DNA of 58,864 bases. Origin: Maribacter sp. 4G9. Its GTDB lineage: Bacteria > Bacteroidota > Bacteroidia > Flavobacteriales > Flavobacteriaceae. A model generated the notes under the pieces. It did no database searches, had not been told where the DNA came from, and saw only the letters and a list, made by a program, of their open reading frames with translations. Shown in pieces: positions 36,257-45,287 of the stretch. How positions within the stretch are numbered: position 1 is the first letter of the stretch; every line of letters begins with the position of its first letter. The stretch lies in the NCBI RefSeq assembly GCF_002742265.1, contig NZ_MDGL01000053.1, positions 1-58,864 on the forward strand. The letters are read 5' to 3'. The translations under genes were made by a program, and so were the position numbers.

Positions 36257-36284
36257 AAAATCCCGTTTTTGCGGGATTTTTTTT
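36257..36284 (+). terminator. Terminator of sucD
   Basis: The stem AAAATCCCG (36257-36265) with CGGGATTTT (36272-36280) is a perfect 9-bp hairpin with loop TTTTTG, followed by T residues to 36284. Confidence 0.9.
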
Positions 36285-36331
36285 CGCCTATATACTTATA
36301 TTTGATAATCGACCATAGAAATAACTATTAA

Positions 36332-37081
36332 ATGAAACTTTTAGAAGGAAAAAATGTAATCATAACCGGTGCCAGCCGTGGCATTGGAAAAGGAATAGCC
36401 AAAGTATTTGCCCAACATGGTGCCAACATAGCATTTACCTATAGTTCTAGCGAAACTCCTGCATTGGAATTGGAAAAAGAGCTAAGTGGGCTAGGTGTAA
36501 AGGCGAAAGCGTATAAAAGTAATGCGGCAAGCTATGCCGAGGCCGAAACACTTGTAACAGAGGTGTTGAAGGATTTTGATGGGGTAATCGATGTTCTAAT
36601 AAACAATGCGGGCATTACAAAAGATAATTTGTTGATGCGCATGTCAGAAGAGGATTTTGATTCTGTGATGGACATCAACTTAAAATCCGTCTTCAACATG
36701 ACCAAGGCCACACAGCGTACCTTCCTAAAACAACGCAAAGGGTCTATTATCAATATGAGCAGTGTGGTAGGGGTGAAAGGAAATGCCGGACAGACCAATT
36801 ACGCAGCTTCCAAAGCCGGAATGATCGGGTTTACAAAATCCGTCGCCTTGGAACTTGGCTCCAGAAATATTAGATGCAATGCCATCGCCCCAGGTTTCAT
36901 AGAAACTGAAATGACGGAAAAGCTGGATGAAAAAACGGTCCAAGGTTGGCGGGATGGTATTCCCTTAAAGCGAGGGGGAACCACAGAGGATATTGCCAAC
37001 GCATGCCTGTTCTTTGCCTCTGATCTATCGGCCTATGTCACCGGACAAGTCCTTAATGTGGATGGTGGTATGCTAACCTAG
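36332..37081 (+). CDS. fabG: 3-oxoacyl-[acyl-carrier-protein] reductase
   Basis: FabG is the NADPH-dependent reductase of fatty-acid elongation. The 249-residue SDR has TGASRGIGKGIA (cofactor binding), NNAG, the catalytic Ser in IINMSSVVG and Y-x3-K in NYAASKAGMIGF, and the FabG-like C-terminus (LSAYVTGQVLNVDGGM). It has its own unit after the sucD terminator and is followed by the VWA protein 50 nt later. Confidence 0.92.
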   Translation: MKLLEGKNVIITGASRGIGKGIAKVFAQHGANIAFTYSSSETPALELEKELSGLGVKAKAYKSNAASYAEAETLVTEVLKDFDGVIDVLINNAGITKDNLLMRMSEEDFDSVMDINLKSVFNMTKATQRTFLKQRKGSIINMSSVVGVKGNAGQTNYAASKAGMIGFTKSVALELGSRNIRCNAIAPGFIETEMTEKLDEKTVQGWRDGIPLKRGGTTEDIANACLFFASDLSAYVTGQVLNVDGGMLT

Positions 37082-37131
37082 GCATTCCTGTTTTTATGGA
37101 CATCTAAAAGTCATCAATACAATTTTAATTA

Positions 37132-39156
37132 ATGCGAACTGAAACAGTCCTACTTATTATATTGGCCGCCTTGGCGGCTATTTTGGTGGCGCTGTTTCAA
37201 TATTTTTTTAGAAAGAAAGAAAGGGCCAAATTATCAATTTACTTGGCAATTTTACGTTTTTTAGGGGTATTTGGGATTTTACTTTTACTTGTTAATCCAC
37301 AATTTTCCAAATCCTCGTTTACCATAGAAAATCCGGTTTTGAACGTCTTGGTGGACAATTCCGCATCGGTAAAAAACAATGAAAACGAGATCAAATCCAT
37401 TTTGTCCAAGCTTGATAATGCCGTAGGACTTAAGGATAGGTTTTCAATTAATCATTATGTTTTTGGAGAAGACGTAGAGCCCATGGACAGCCTATCCTTT
37501 ACGGATAAATTGACCAATATTCACCTACCCATTTCGAATGTAAATGAGGCGTTTAGACGAAAACAGGGTGCAATGCTTCTTATCTCTGATGGAAACCAGA
37601 ATGTTGGGAGGGACTACACCTATACTACAGGAAAAAACAAAGCCATTTACACCGTAACCGTTGGCGATACCACGGCCTATAGGGATTTGGCATTAGGCTC
37701 TATAATAACCAACACCTATGCCTTCCTAAATAATAAATTTCCCCTGGAAACCTATGTTAGATATCAGGGAAGTGGGGAAATAACAACCAAGATTGATGTT
37801 AAAATTGGCAATACAATTGTCTTTTCCGATAATCTAAAGTTATCGGAATCCAAAAATTTTCAGACTATAAATACTCTTGTCGATGCTAGTAGTGTAGGAC
37901 TAAAACGAATATTAGTAACCGCTTCAGTATTACCTTCCGAAAGGAATGTCATTAATAATACACGTGAGACCACCGTGGAAGTCATTGATGAAAAGACAAA
38001 CGTTGGGATTGTTTCTGAGGTACTACATCCTGATTTGGGTGCATTCAAAAAGGCCATAGAAAGTAATGAACAGCGCAAAGTCTATGTGCTAAAACCAAAT
38101 TCCCCGACCAATGAGTTGGAAGAAATAGATATTTTTTTCCTTTACGAACCCTCCAGAAGTTTCAATTCCATATTCCAATACATCAAGAACAAAAAATCCA
38201 ACTACCTGATCATTACCGGGGTCAATACGGACTTTAGTTTCCTTAACCAGGTTCAGGACGATTTTGAGGTTGAGTTGGGTTATCCAGCGCAGGAAGTGTT
38301 CGGTCGGCTAAATGTTGGTTTTTCCAATTTTGATATTTCCGATTTTGATACCGATATTTTTCCTCCCTTAACGAGCGATGCCGGTCCCTTAGTGTTCAAT
38401 TCCCCATTCGATGTGTTAATGGATTCGGAAATAAAGGGTGTGAATATTAATTCACCAATGCTAAGTGTCTTTGAAAACGATTCCTGGAAAAAAGGACTAT
38501 GGGTAGGTACGGATATTTGGAGATGGAGGGCACAAACATACCGCAATACGGGAAATTTTTCTAATTTCGATAGTTTTTTGGGTACACTGGTAAGATATCT
38601 TTCTGGAAGTGCAAAAAAGGAAAGGCTAAACTTGGAATACAATAGTTTGTACGAAGGTAGCAATGCCGCGATAATTACGGCCACCTATTTTGACAAAGCC
38701 TATTTGTTCGATCCCAATGCCATCTTGAACATCACCTTGACCCATTTGGAGAGTGGGCGTTCAACTTCACGATCCATGGCTATTAAGAATGGGTACTATG
38801 AAGCGGATCTAAGCGACCTGGCACCTGGGGACTATGAGTTTTTGGTAGAAGTTGTAGGCGAGGAAATTGCTAAAAAAGGAAGCTTTGTTATTTCCGATTT
38901 CGACCTTGAGAAACAATTTGTTTCAAGTGATTATAAAAAAATGGCCTTGTTGGCCGGCAATACAGGAGGCTCTTCCTATTTTCCGGATCAAGTAGATGTT
39001 TTGATAAACGATTTAGGTGCCAATAACAACTATGTTCCCATACAGAAAAGCGTTGAAAATATCGTATCTTTGATAGATTACAGGATACTATTGGCCATAA
39101 TCATTTTGGCCTTCACATTAGAGTGGTTCCTCAGAAAGTATAACGGTTTAATCTAA
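37132..39156 (+). CDS. Membrane-anchored VWA-domain protein
   Basis: The 674-residue protein has two N-terminal membrane helices (about 5-25 and 38-55), a von Willebrand A-like domain with the metal-site motif DNSAS (D75-x-S77-x-S79) and LLISDGNQN, a long beta-rich periplasmic region and a C-terminal helix (ILLAIIILAFTLEWFLRK). The layout recalls BatA-like proteins, but the long extracytoplasmic part is different. It is a conserved flavobacterial protein of unknown role. It lies 11 nt ahead of the prohibitin-like gene, so the two may act together at the membrane. Confidence 0.75.
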   Translation: MRTETVLLIILAALAAILVALFQYFFRKKERAKLSIYLAILRFLGVFGILLLLVNPQFSKSSFTIENPVLNVLVDNSASVKNNENEIKSILSKLDNAVGLKDRFSINHYVFGEDVEPMDSLSFTDKLTNIHLPISNVNEAFRRKQGAMLLISDGNQNVGRDYTYTTGKNKAIYTVTVGDTTAYRDLALGSIITNTYAFLNNKFPLETYVRYQGSGEITTKIDVKIGNTIVFSDNLKLSESKNFQTINTLVDASSVGLKRILVTASVLPSERNVINNTRETTVEVIDEKTNVGIVSEVLHPDLGAFKKAIESNEQRKVYVLKPNSPTNELEEIDIFFLYEPSRSFNSIFQYIKNKKSNYLIITGVNTDFSFLNQVQDDFEVELGYPAQEVFGRLNVGFSNFDISDFDTDIFPPLTSDAGPLVFNSPFDVLMDSEIKGVNINSPMLSVFENDSWKKGLWVGTDIWRWRAQTYRNTGNFSNFDSFLGTLVRYLSGSAKKERLNLEYNSLYEGSNAAIITATYFDKAYLFDPNAILNITLTHLESGRSTSRSMAIKNGYYEADLSDLAPGDYEFLVEVVGEEIAKKGSFVISDFDLEKQFVSSDYKKMALLAGNTGGSSYFPDQVDVLINDLGANNNYVPIQKSVENIVSLIDYRILLAIIILAFTLEWFLRKYNGLI

Positions 39157-39167
39157 ACAAATTTATA

Positions 39168-39983
39168 ATGGACAAATTACCAAAAATTGCCTTACCGGCG
39201 ATATTTATATTTATAGTGTTGGTTATCTTAATTTCCAAATCTGCCGTGACCATAGGTTCCGGAGAAGCGGGTGTACTCTACAAAACTTTTGGTAACGGGG
39301 TCGTAACGGACCAACCGCCCATGGGTGAAGGATTTCACCTAGTTGCCCCATGGAACAAGGTTTTTATATATGAAGTACGACAACAGGAGGTGTTCGAAAA
39401 AATGAATGTACTCTCTAGCAATGGATTGGATATCAAGTTGGATGCGTCCGCATGGTTTCAACCCAAATACGACGACCTGGGTAAATTGCATCAACAAAAG
39501 GGAGAGGATTATGTACAACGCGTTTTACTGCCTACCATACGATCTGCGGCAAGATCGGTAGTTGGCCGTTATACTCCAGAACAGCTTTATTCAAGTAAAA
39601 GGGATGCCATTCAAATGGAAATCTTTGAAGAAACCAAAAAAATTGTAAATGATGAGTACATTCAGTTAAATGAAATCTTGGTACGTGATGTAACGCTACC
39701 TCCTACTATAAAAGACGCCATAGAGCGTAAATTAAAGCAGGAACAAGAGTCGCTGGAATATGAGTTTCGACTGATTACGGCAGAAAAGGAAGCCGAAAAA
39801 GTTAGGATTGAAGCTCAGGGTAAGGCAGATGCCAATAGGATATTGAGTGCATCGTTGAACGATCAAATTTTAAGGGATAAGGGAATAGATGCTACGCTTC
39901 GTATGTCAGAATCCCCAAACGCCAAGGTCATCGTAATAGGTGGTGGAGAATCCGGATTGCCCTTAATTCTAGGAAATAACTAA
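39168..39983 (+). CDS. Prohibitin/SPFH family membrane protein
   Basis: The 271-residue protein has one N-terminal membrane helix (IALPAIFIFIVLVILISKSAV) and an SPFH band-7 domain (about 27-190; GSGEAGVLYKTFG, AWFQPKYDDLGKLHQQKGEDYVQRVLLPTIRSAARSVVGRYT) followed by a coiled-coil helix (EAEKVRIEAQGKADANRIL). Such proteins form large rings at the inner membrane and modulate FtsH proteolysis. There is no terminator between it and the his attenuator region. Confidence 0.9.
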   Translation: MDKLPKIALPAIFIFIVLVILISKSAVTIGSGEAGVLYKTFGNGVVTDQPPMGEGFHLVAPWNKVFIYEVRQQEVFEKMNVLSSNGLDIKLDASAWFQPKYDDLGKLHQQKGEDYVQRVLLPTIRSAARSVVGRYTPEQLYSSKRDAIQMEIFEETKKIVNDEYIQLNEILVRDVTLPPTIKDAIERKLKQEQESLEYEFRLITAEKEAEKVRIEAQGKADANRILSASLNDQILRDKGIDATLRMSESPNAKVIVIGGGESGLPLILGNN

Positions 39984-40038
39984 TTTGTTTAAATTGTTAT
40001 TTTTCAAAAATATTCTTTTACACAAGAAAATTAAATTT

Positions 40039-40046
40039 TACTTTTA
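40039..40046 (+). promoter_or_regulatory. Possible -7 box of the his operon
   Basis: TACTTTTA is one base from TAnnTTTG and lies 8 nt ahead of the leader-peptide ATG at 40054. A TTTTA at 40016-40020 is 18 nt upstream in the -33 position. If used, the leader mRNA would begin almost at the leader ORF. Confidence 0.35.
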
Positions 40047-40053
40047 CGTCGTA

Positions 40054-40110
40054 ATGAGAAAAAACAACAATACACATCATCATTTTTATACTTGCTCTCA
40101 AGCGAGGTAA
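40054..40110 (+). CDS. hisL: His operon leader peptide (attenuator)
   Basis: ATG to TAA encodes MRKNNNTHHHFYTCSQAR, 18 residues with three consecutive His codons (CAT CAT CAT, 40075-40083). It lies 106 nt upstream of hisG. The Watson-Crick and G-U pairings needed for attenuation are all present downstream: protector hairpin 40091-40106, antiterminator 40098-40108 with 40144-40153, terminator 40141-40170. A ribosome stalled at the His codons would cover 40091-40096 and free the antiterminator strand. The peptide itself has no expected cellular role. Confidence 0.88.
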   Translation: MRKNNNTHHHFYTCSQAR

Positions 40111-40153
40111 AAATGTATTGTAGTATTACAAACATATTTTAAAACCCGTTTGA
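40091..40153 (+). promoter_or_regulatory. Attenuator: protector hairpin and antiterminator strands
   Basis: Segment 1 CTTGCT (40091-40096) pairs with segment 2 AGCGAG (40101-40106), loop CTCA. Alternatively TCAAGCGAGGT (40098-40108) pairs with ACCCGTTTGA (40144-40153) with one bulged A and one G-U pair. The second pairing uses the 5' arm of the terminator, so the two structures exclude each other. Segment 2 overlaps the leader stop codon, so a ribosome that finishes the leader covers it and lets the terminator form. Confidence 0.8.
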
Positions 40154-40176
40154 GCAATCAAACGGGTTTTGTTTTT
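40141..40176 (+). terminator. Attenuator terminator of the his operon
   Basis: A perfect 13-bp stem AAAACCCGTTTGA (40141-40153) with TCAAACGGGTTTT (40158-40170) is capped by a GCAA tetraloop and followed by G and five T residues. It lies 41 nt before the hisG ATG, on the operon strand, so it must be bypassed for his expression. Confidence 0.92.
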
Positions 40177-40216
40177 GGCTCTGATAGTATTTGCCAACTA
40201 AAATTATAAATCGATA

Positions 40217-41074
40217 ATGACAAAGATTAGGATTGCTATTCAAAAATCGGGAAGACTCAATGAAGACTCCCTTCAAATTCTAAAGGACTGCGGAATTTCC
40301 ATAGATAATGGGAAAGATCAGTTAAAAGCCTCTAGCCGAAACTTTCCCATGGAAGTGTTTTACCTACGTAATGGTGATATTCCCCAGTATTTAAGGGACG
40401 GTGTGGTGGATGTTGCCATCATTGGTGAAAACGTATTGATAGAAAAGGGCGCCGACATTTCCATTGCGGAAAAACTTGGTTTTTCAAAATGCAAGGTGTC
40501 CTTGGCGGTACCAAAGTCCGTCAAATACAAATCCGTTGAGGATTTTGAAGGAAAACGCATCGCTACTTCCTACCCCAATACTGTAACCAATTATTTAAAG
40601 GAAAAAGGAGTAAATGCCGAGCTTCATATCATAAATGGTTCTGTAGAGATTGCCCCAAATATTGGCTTAGCGGATGCCATTTGTGATATCGTATCCAGTG
40701 GCAGTACGCTGTTCAAGAACAATTTGAAGGAGGTAGAAGTGATGTTGACCAGTGAAGCCGTTTTGGCCGTTTCGCCCCAAATATCGGAAGAACGAACAGC
40801 TTTGCTTAAAAGACTACAATTTAGGATACAATCGGTCTTAAGAGCCAGGAAATCAAAATACGTACTCTTAAATGCCCCTAACGAGAAATTACAGGAAATA
40901 CTGAAGTTATTGCCTGGAATGCGCAGTCCAACGGTATTGCCCCTTGCAGAGGAAGGGTGGAGCTCGGTTCATACGGTAATAGATAAGGATACTTTTTGGG
41001 AGGTAATAGATGAATTGAAGAAGGCCGGTGCTGAAGGTATTTTGGTTTGTCCTATTGAAAAGATGGTTTTATAA
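40217..41074 (+). CDS. hisG: ATP phosphoribosyltransferase (long form)
   Basis: HisG makes the committed step of histidine synthesis, joining ATP and PRPP. The 285-residue protein is the long, HisZ-independent form, with catalytic domains (about 1-210: RIAIQKSGRLNEDSLQIL, PRPP loop ICDIVSSGSTLFKNNL) and the C-terminal ACT-like domain (about 215-285) that binds histidine for feedback inhibition. It is the first structural gene of the operon and is controlled by the attenuator upstream. Confidence 0.95.
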   Translation: MTKIRIAIQKSGRLNEDSLQILKDCGISIDNGKDQLKASSRNFPMEVFYLRNGDIPQYLRDGVVDVAIIGENVLIEKGADISIAEKLGFSKCKVSLAVPKSVKYKSVEDFEGKRIATSYPNTVTNYLKEKGVNAELHIINGSVEIAPNIGLADAICDIVSSGSTLFKNNLKEVEVMLTSEAVLAVSPQISEERTALLKRLQFRIQSVLRARKSKYVLLNAPNEKLQEILKLLPGMRSPTVLPLAEEGWSSVHTVIDKDTFWEVIDELKKAGAEGILVCPIEKMVL

Positions 41075-41075
41075 A

Positions 41076-41105
41076 AGGCTATTGGCTGTTAGCTTTTTGC
41101 TATCC
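41076..41105. repeat. Word-like repeat in the hisG-hisD gap
   Basis: AGGCTATTGGCTGTTAGCTT followed by TTTGCTATCC is built from the words GGCTATT, GGCTGTT, AGCT and GCTATC. It belongs to the same class of degenerate intergenic repeats as 18231 and 47001. No hairpin strong enough for termination is seen. Confidence 0.45.
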
Positions 41106-41155
41106 ACCTTACATTATTATTAATTATTTGCCCAGCGCTAATTGCTATTTAAGAA

Positions 41156-42469
41156 ATGAACAAGATTTATAATCCTAGTAGAGAATCGTGGTCCACTATA
41201 CTTAAACGTCCAACGCAGGCCGTGTCGGACATTGAGGATATAGTGGATACTGTTTTTGCCGAAGTAAAAAAAGGAGGGGATTCCATTTTGAAAAGGTATA
41301 CGGAGAAGTTTGACGGAGTTTCTTTGGACACCCTAAGGGTGTCCAAAGAGGAAGTAAATCAGGCGAGGCAGCATGTTTCGGAAGAACTGAAAAAAGCCAT
41401 TCAATTGGCAAAAAGGAATATTGAAGAATTCCACAAGGCCCAAAAAACGGAAAGGCTTTTCGTAACTACTGCACCTGGGGTAGATTGTTGGCAAGAAAAG
41501 CGACCTATTCAAAAGGTGGGGCTATATATACCTGGAGGTACTGCACCTTTGTTTTCTACCATTCTCATGTTGGCCATCCCGGCCAAGTTGGCGGGATGCA
41601 AGGAAATAGTACTTTGTACGCCACCAAACAAGGAAGGAAAAGTAAATCCCGCTATTTTGTATACTTCAGCACTGTGTGGGGTCACTAAAATTTTTAAAGT
41701 AGGGGGCATCCAAGCCATTGCGGGAATGACTTTTGGAACGGAGTCGGTTCCACAGATCTATAAGATTTTTGGTCCCGGCAACCAATATGTAACGGTTGCC
41801 AAGCAAATAGCGACCAAATATGGGGTGGCCATTGATATGCCGGCAGGACCCAGTGAGTTATTGATTTTTGCGGATGATTCCGCAAATCCGGCTTTTGTAG
41901 CCTCTGATTTGTTGAGCCAAGCTGAACACGGTGTTGATAGCCAGGTTATTTTAGTCTCTACTTCAAAGGACCTGTTGGATAAGGTAGAAGTTGAAGTAGA
42001 AAGTCAATTGACGGATTTGCCAAGAAAAGAAATCGCCAAAAAGGCTATAGAAAATAGCAAACTCATCTATGTAAATGATAAAATATCCGCCGTTGACTTG
42101 ATCAATGAATACGGACCCGAACATTATATTATTTGTGCCGAAGATGAGGACTTTTTTATTGAAAATGTGGAGAATGCCGGATCGGTATTTGTTGGGAACT
42201 ATACCCCTGAAAGTGCTGGCGACTATGCTTCGGGCACCAACCATACACTGCCTACCAATGGATATGCAAAACAGTATAGTGGGGTGAATCTCGATAGTTT
42301 TATGAAAAGTATGACCTTTCAGAAAATAACCCAAAAAGGCATTCAAAACATTGGCAAAGCGATAGAACTAATGGCGGAGGCCGAAGGGTTGCAGGCACAT
42401 AAAAATGCGGTAACCTTACGATTGAATGAAATAAATAGTGTCATTTCCAGTGAAGTCGAGAAATCCTAA
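41156..42469 (+). CDS. hisD: Histidinol dehydrogenase
   Basis: HisD performs the last two oxidations, histidinol to histidine, with NAD and zinc. The 437-residue protein has GLYIPGGTAPLFSTILMLAIPAKLAG, the FGPGNQYV segment, zinc ligands in SQAEHGVDSQ and the catalytic pair in NEYGPEHYII, and the C-terminal ASGTNHTLPTNGYAKQYSG. The last nine residues (VISSEVEKS) are encoded by a palindromic repeat at 42440-42466 and are not expected in the family, so the original C-terminus probably ended near LNEINS. Confidence 0.94.
   Translation: MNKIYNPSRESWSTILKRPTQAVSDIEDIVDTVFAEVKKGGDSILKRYTEKFDGVSLDTLRVSKEEVNQARQHVSEELKKAIQLAKRNIEEFHKAQKTERLFVTTAPGVDCWQEKRPIQKVGLYIPGGTAPLFSTILMLAIPAKLAGCKEIVLCTPPNKEGKVNPAILYTSALCGVTKIFKVGGIQAIAGMTFGTESVPQIYKIFGPGNQYVTVAKQIATKYGVAIDMPAGPSELLIFADDSANPAFVASDLLSQAEHGVDSQVILVSTSKDLLDKVEVEVESQLTDLPRKEIAKKAIENSKLIYVNDKISAVDLINEYGPEHYIICAEDEDFFIENVENAGSVFVGNYTPESAGDYASGTNHTLPTNGYAKQYSGVNLDSFMKSMTFQKITQKGIQNIGKAIELMAEAEGLQAHKNAVTLRLNEINSVISSEVEKS
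42440..42466 (+). repeat. Palindromic repeat forming the 3' end of hisD
   Basis: GTCATTTCCAGTGAAGTCGA followed by GAAATCC has ATTTC/GAAAT arms. It resembles a GTCATTTCGAGCGAAGTCGAG-type repeat that I recall as common in intergenic DNA of flavobacteria. Here it is in frame and encodes VISSEVEKS just before the hisD stop codon. Confidence 0.55.
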
Positions 42470-42470
42470 T

Positions 42471-43517
42471 ATGAAAATGTTCGATTTAAATAATTTGATT
42501 CGTCAAAACGTAAAAGGTTTAAAACCCTATTCCTCTGCTCGGGATGAATATGTGTCGGATGGTTCGGAAATGATTTTTTTGGACGCCAATGAAAACCCAT
42601 TTCAGAATGGTGTCAATCGATATCCTGACCCCCAACAAAGAAGTTTAAAGTCCGTCTTGGCCCAACAGAAAGGTATCAGACAGGAAAATATACTCTTGGG
42701 CAATGGAAGTGACGAAGTACTGGATCTCCTTTTTAGGACTTTTTGTGAACCTAATGCGGACAACATTATTACCCTACCACCCACGTACGGAATGTATAAG
42801 GTTTTGGCGGATATAAATGTGGTTGAAAACAGGGAAGTATTGTTAATGGATAATTTTCAACCGGATGTAGTGTCCATTTTGAAAAACTTGGATACAAGTA
42901 CTAAAATGGTATTTCTCTGCAATCCCAACAATCCCACCGGGAATAGCTTCCATATTTCAAAAATTGAAAAATTGTTATCCTCTTTCAAGGGTCTAGTCGT
43001 CATTGACGAGGCGTATATTGATTTTTCTTCCGATGAAAGTTGGGTTTCCAAATTATCTGAACACCCAAATTTGGTGGTAACGCAAACGCTCTCCAAGGCC
43101 TATGGAATGGCAGGAATTCGCTTGGGAATTTGCATTGCTTCTGAAGAAATAATATCGGTATTGAACAAAATAAAACCTCCTTATAATGTAAACGAACTTA
43201 CCCAACAGCGCGCTATGGAAAGGGTGTTGAATCGTGAGGAAATTAACAAAGAAGTCGAAAACATCCTTGAAGAAAGAAGGGTATTGGAACAAACGTTGAA
43301 AACCATTCAATTTGTTGAACAAGTCTATCCAACAGATGCTAATTTTATTCTTGCTAGAGTGGATGATGCGTCACTTAGATATGGACAATTGCTGGAGAAA
43401 GGCATTGTCATTAGAAATAGAACTACCCAGCCCCTTTGTGAAAACACCTTGAGATTTACGGTTGGGACGCATAAGGAAAATGAATTTTTGATAAAGGCCT
43501 TAAAAGAATTACCATGA
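42471..43517 (+). CDS. hisC: Histidinol-phosphate aminotransferase
   Basis: HisC is the PLP enzyme that transaminates imidazole-acetol phosphate. Starting at [17 protein letters not shown], 1 nt after hisD, the product has 348 residues; an overlapping GTG at 42438 would run through the hisD repeat and is rejected. Motifs are [28 protein letters not shown] and the PLP Lys in [16 protein letters not shown]. Its stop overlaps the hisB start (ATGA). Confidence 0.95.
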   Translation: MKMFDLNNLIRQNVKGLKPYSSARDEYVSDGSEMIFLDANENPFQNGVNRYPDPQQRSLKSVLAQQKGIRQENILLGNGSDEVLDLLFRTFCEPNADNIITLPPTYGMYKVLADINVVENREVLLMDNFQPDVVSILKNLDTSTKMVFLCNPNNPTGNSFHISKIEKLLSSFKGLVVIDEAYIDFSSDESWVSKLSEHPNLVVTQTLSKAYGMAGIRLGICIASEEIISVLNKIKPPYNVNELTQQRAMERVLNREEINKEVENILEERRVLEQTLKTIQFVEQVYPTDANFILARVDDASLRYGQLLEKGIVIRNRTTQPLCENTLRFTVGTHKENEFLIKALKELP

Positions 43518-44695
43518 AAATAGAAAGTGCAAAAAATAGTTCCCCCATTGGGGGCGGAGGGGGCCGCAAAGTCCTATTTATTGATCGGGACGGTACCATC
43601 ATTAAGGAAACTGCGGACGAGCAAATTGATGCCTTTGAAAAAATGATTTTCTATCCCAAGGCATTTACTTTTTTGGGTAGAATTGCCAAGGAACTGGATT
43701 ATGAACTTGTCATGATTACCAATCAGGATGGTTTGGGTACTGACTCCTTTCCAGAAGATACCTTTTGGCCCGTGCATAATTTCATTTTAAAATCGTTCGA
43801 AAACGAAGGAGTTGTTTTTGATAAGGTTTTTTTAGATAGAACCTTTCCACATGAGAATGCAGATACCAGAAAACCTGGTACTGGACTCCTTACTGAATAT
43901 TTTTCCAACGAATACGACCTTGAAAATTCCTTTGTAATTGGCGACCGACTAACGGACATTGAACTCGCTAAGAATTTAGGAGCCAAAGGTATTTTTATCA
44001 ATGACCAAACGAATTTGGGAACCGGTGAGATTACGGTAAAACGGGAAGCATTGGATAATATCATTGCTCTGGAAAGCAACGATTGGGAAAAAATCTATGA
44101 GTTCTTAAAACTGAAGGATAGAACAACGGCAACCCACCGAAAAACCAACGAAACGGATATCCTTATCGAATTGAATTTGGATGGAACTGGAAAAAGCGAT
44201 ATTAAAACCGGGTTGGCGTTTTTCGATCACATGTTGGACCAATTGGCCCGTCACGGACAAATGGATCTAAAAATTAAGGTAGACGGGGACTTGGAAGTGG
44301 ACGAACACCACACCATTGAGGATACCGGTATTGCGTTGGGGGAAGTTTTTTACAATGCCTTGGGCAATAAATTGGGTATCGAGCGCTACGGATTTTGTTT
44401 ACCGATGGACGACTGTTTGGCACAGGTAGCTATCGACTTTGGAGGCAGAAATTGGCTGGTTTGGGATGCTGAATTTAAAAGAGAGAAAATCGGGGACATG
44501 CCTACGGAGATGTTCCATCATTTCTTTAAGTCCTTTTCGGACGGTGCCAAAGCAAACCTGAACATCAAGGCCGAAGGCACCAATGAACACCACAAAATAG
44601 AGGCAATTTTTAAGGCCTTTGCAAAGAGTATTAAAATGGCCGTGAAGCGGGACGTTGAGAAAATGGTATTACCATCAACCAAGGGCGTCTTATGA
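43514..44695 (+). CDS. hisB: Bifunctional histidinol-phosphatase / imidazoleglycerol-phosphate dehydratase
   Basis: The 393-residue fusion has an N-terminal HAD phosphatase (FIDRDGTII, about 24-32) and a C-terminal IGP dehydratase (about 195-393) with metal-binding [13 protein letters not shown] and [16 protein letters not shown]. HisB normally begins directly with the HAD strand ([10 protein letters not shown]). Here about 18 extra residues ([18 protein letters not shown]) precede it, and they are encoded by a copy of the G/C-rich palindromic repeat. The start ATG overlaps the hisC stop by 4 nt, and no later ATG or GTG lies before the HAD motif, so the extension is probably translated. Confidence 0.95.
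   Translation: MKIESAKNSSPIGGGGGRKVLFIDRDGTIIKETADEQIDAFEKMIFYPKAFTFLGRIAKELDYELVMITNQDGLGTDSFPEDTFWPVHNFILKSFENEGVVFDKVFLDRTFPHENADTRKPGTGLLTEYFSNEYDLENSFVIGDRLTDIELAKNLGAKGIFINDQTNLGTGEITVKREALDNIIALESNDWEKIYEFLKLKDRTTATHRKTNETDILIELNLDGTGKSDIKTGLAFFDHMLDQLARHGQMDLKIKVDGDLEVDEHHTIEDTGIALGEVFYNALGNKLGIERYGFCLPMDDCLAQVAIDFGGRNWLVWDAEFKREKIGDMPTEMFHHFFKSFSDGAKANLNIKAEGTNEHHKIEAIFKAFAKSIKMAVKRDVEKMVLPSTKGVL
43538..43565 (+). repeat. G/C-rich palindromic repeat in frame in hisB
   Basis: AGTTCCCCCATTGGGGGCGG followed by AGGGGGCC matches the element at 10366-10393 (AGTTCCCCCTTTGGGGG then AGGGGGGCT). It has a CCCCC/GGGGG stem and encodes [10 protein letters not shown]. Confidence 0.75.
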
Positions 44696-45285
44696 AAATA
44701 GTTATAATAAATTATGGAGCTGGCAATATCCAAAGCATCAGATTTGCAATAAGAAGATTGGGGTACGATGCTGTGCTAAGCAGTGATGTCGACGAAATAC
44801 GAAATGCGGAAAAAGTTATATTTCCTGGGGTAGGCGAGGCCAGCAGCGCCATGAAAAAACTAAGGGAAAGCCAATTGGACCAATTGATTCCCAATCTTAC
44901 CCAACCGGTTTTGGGTATCTGTTTGGGGATGCAGTTGATGTGCAACCGTTCGGAAGAGGGCAATACAAATGGCCTAGGAATTTTTGATGTTGATGTTAAA
45001 AGATTCGTCCCGCAAAGCCCGAAGGGCACCATAAAAATACCCCAAATTGGATGGAATAAAATAGAACATTTAGAATCAGACTTATTTAAGGGGCTTCAAG
45101 AGGATTATGTGTATCTGGTGCACAGCTTTTATGCTCCGCTGTGCAAGGAAACGATTGCCCAATGTACATACGGGTCGGACTATAGCGCCGCACTGCAAAA
45201 GGATAATTTCTATGGCACCCAATTCCATCCGGAAAAATCTGGGGATTATGGAGCAAACATATTAAGAAACTTTTTAGCCCTATAA
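44692..45285 (+). CDS. hisH: Imidazole glycerol phosphate synthase, glutaminase subunit
   Basis: HisH is a class I glutamine amidotransferase that feeds ammonia to HisF. The 197-residue protein has the nucleophile C77 in GICLGMQLM and the His-Glu pair in [12 protein letters not shown]. It overlaps hisB by 4 nt (ATGA). Confidence 0.95.
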   Translation: MKIVIINYGAGNIQSIRFAIRRLGYDAVLSSDVDEIRNAEKVIFPGVGEASSAMKKLRESQLDQLIPNLTQPVLGICLGMQLMCNRSEEGNTNGLGIFDVDVKRFVPQSPKGTIKIPQIGWNKIEHLESDLFKGLQEDYVYLVHSFYAPLCKETIAQCTYGSDYSAALQKDNFYGTQFHPEKSGDYGANILRNFLAL

Positions 45286-45287
45286 AA

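Noticed and set aside
42438..42470. Upstream GTG start for hisC
   Set aside because: It would translate the hisD-terminal repeat in another frame (MSFPVKSRNPN). The ATG at 42471, 1 nt after the hisD stop, gives a normal HisC N-terminus.
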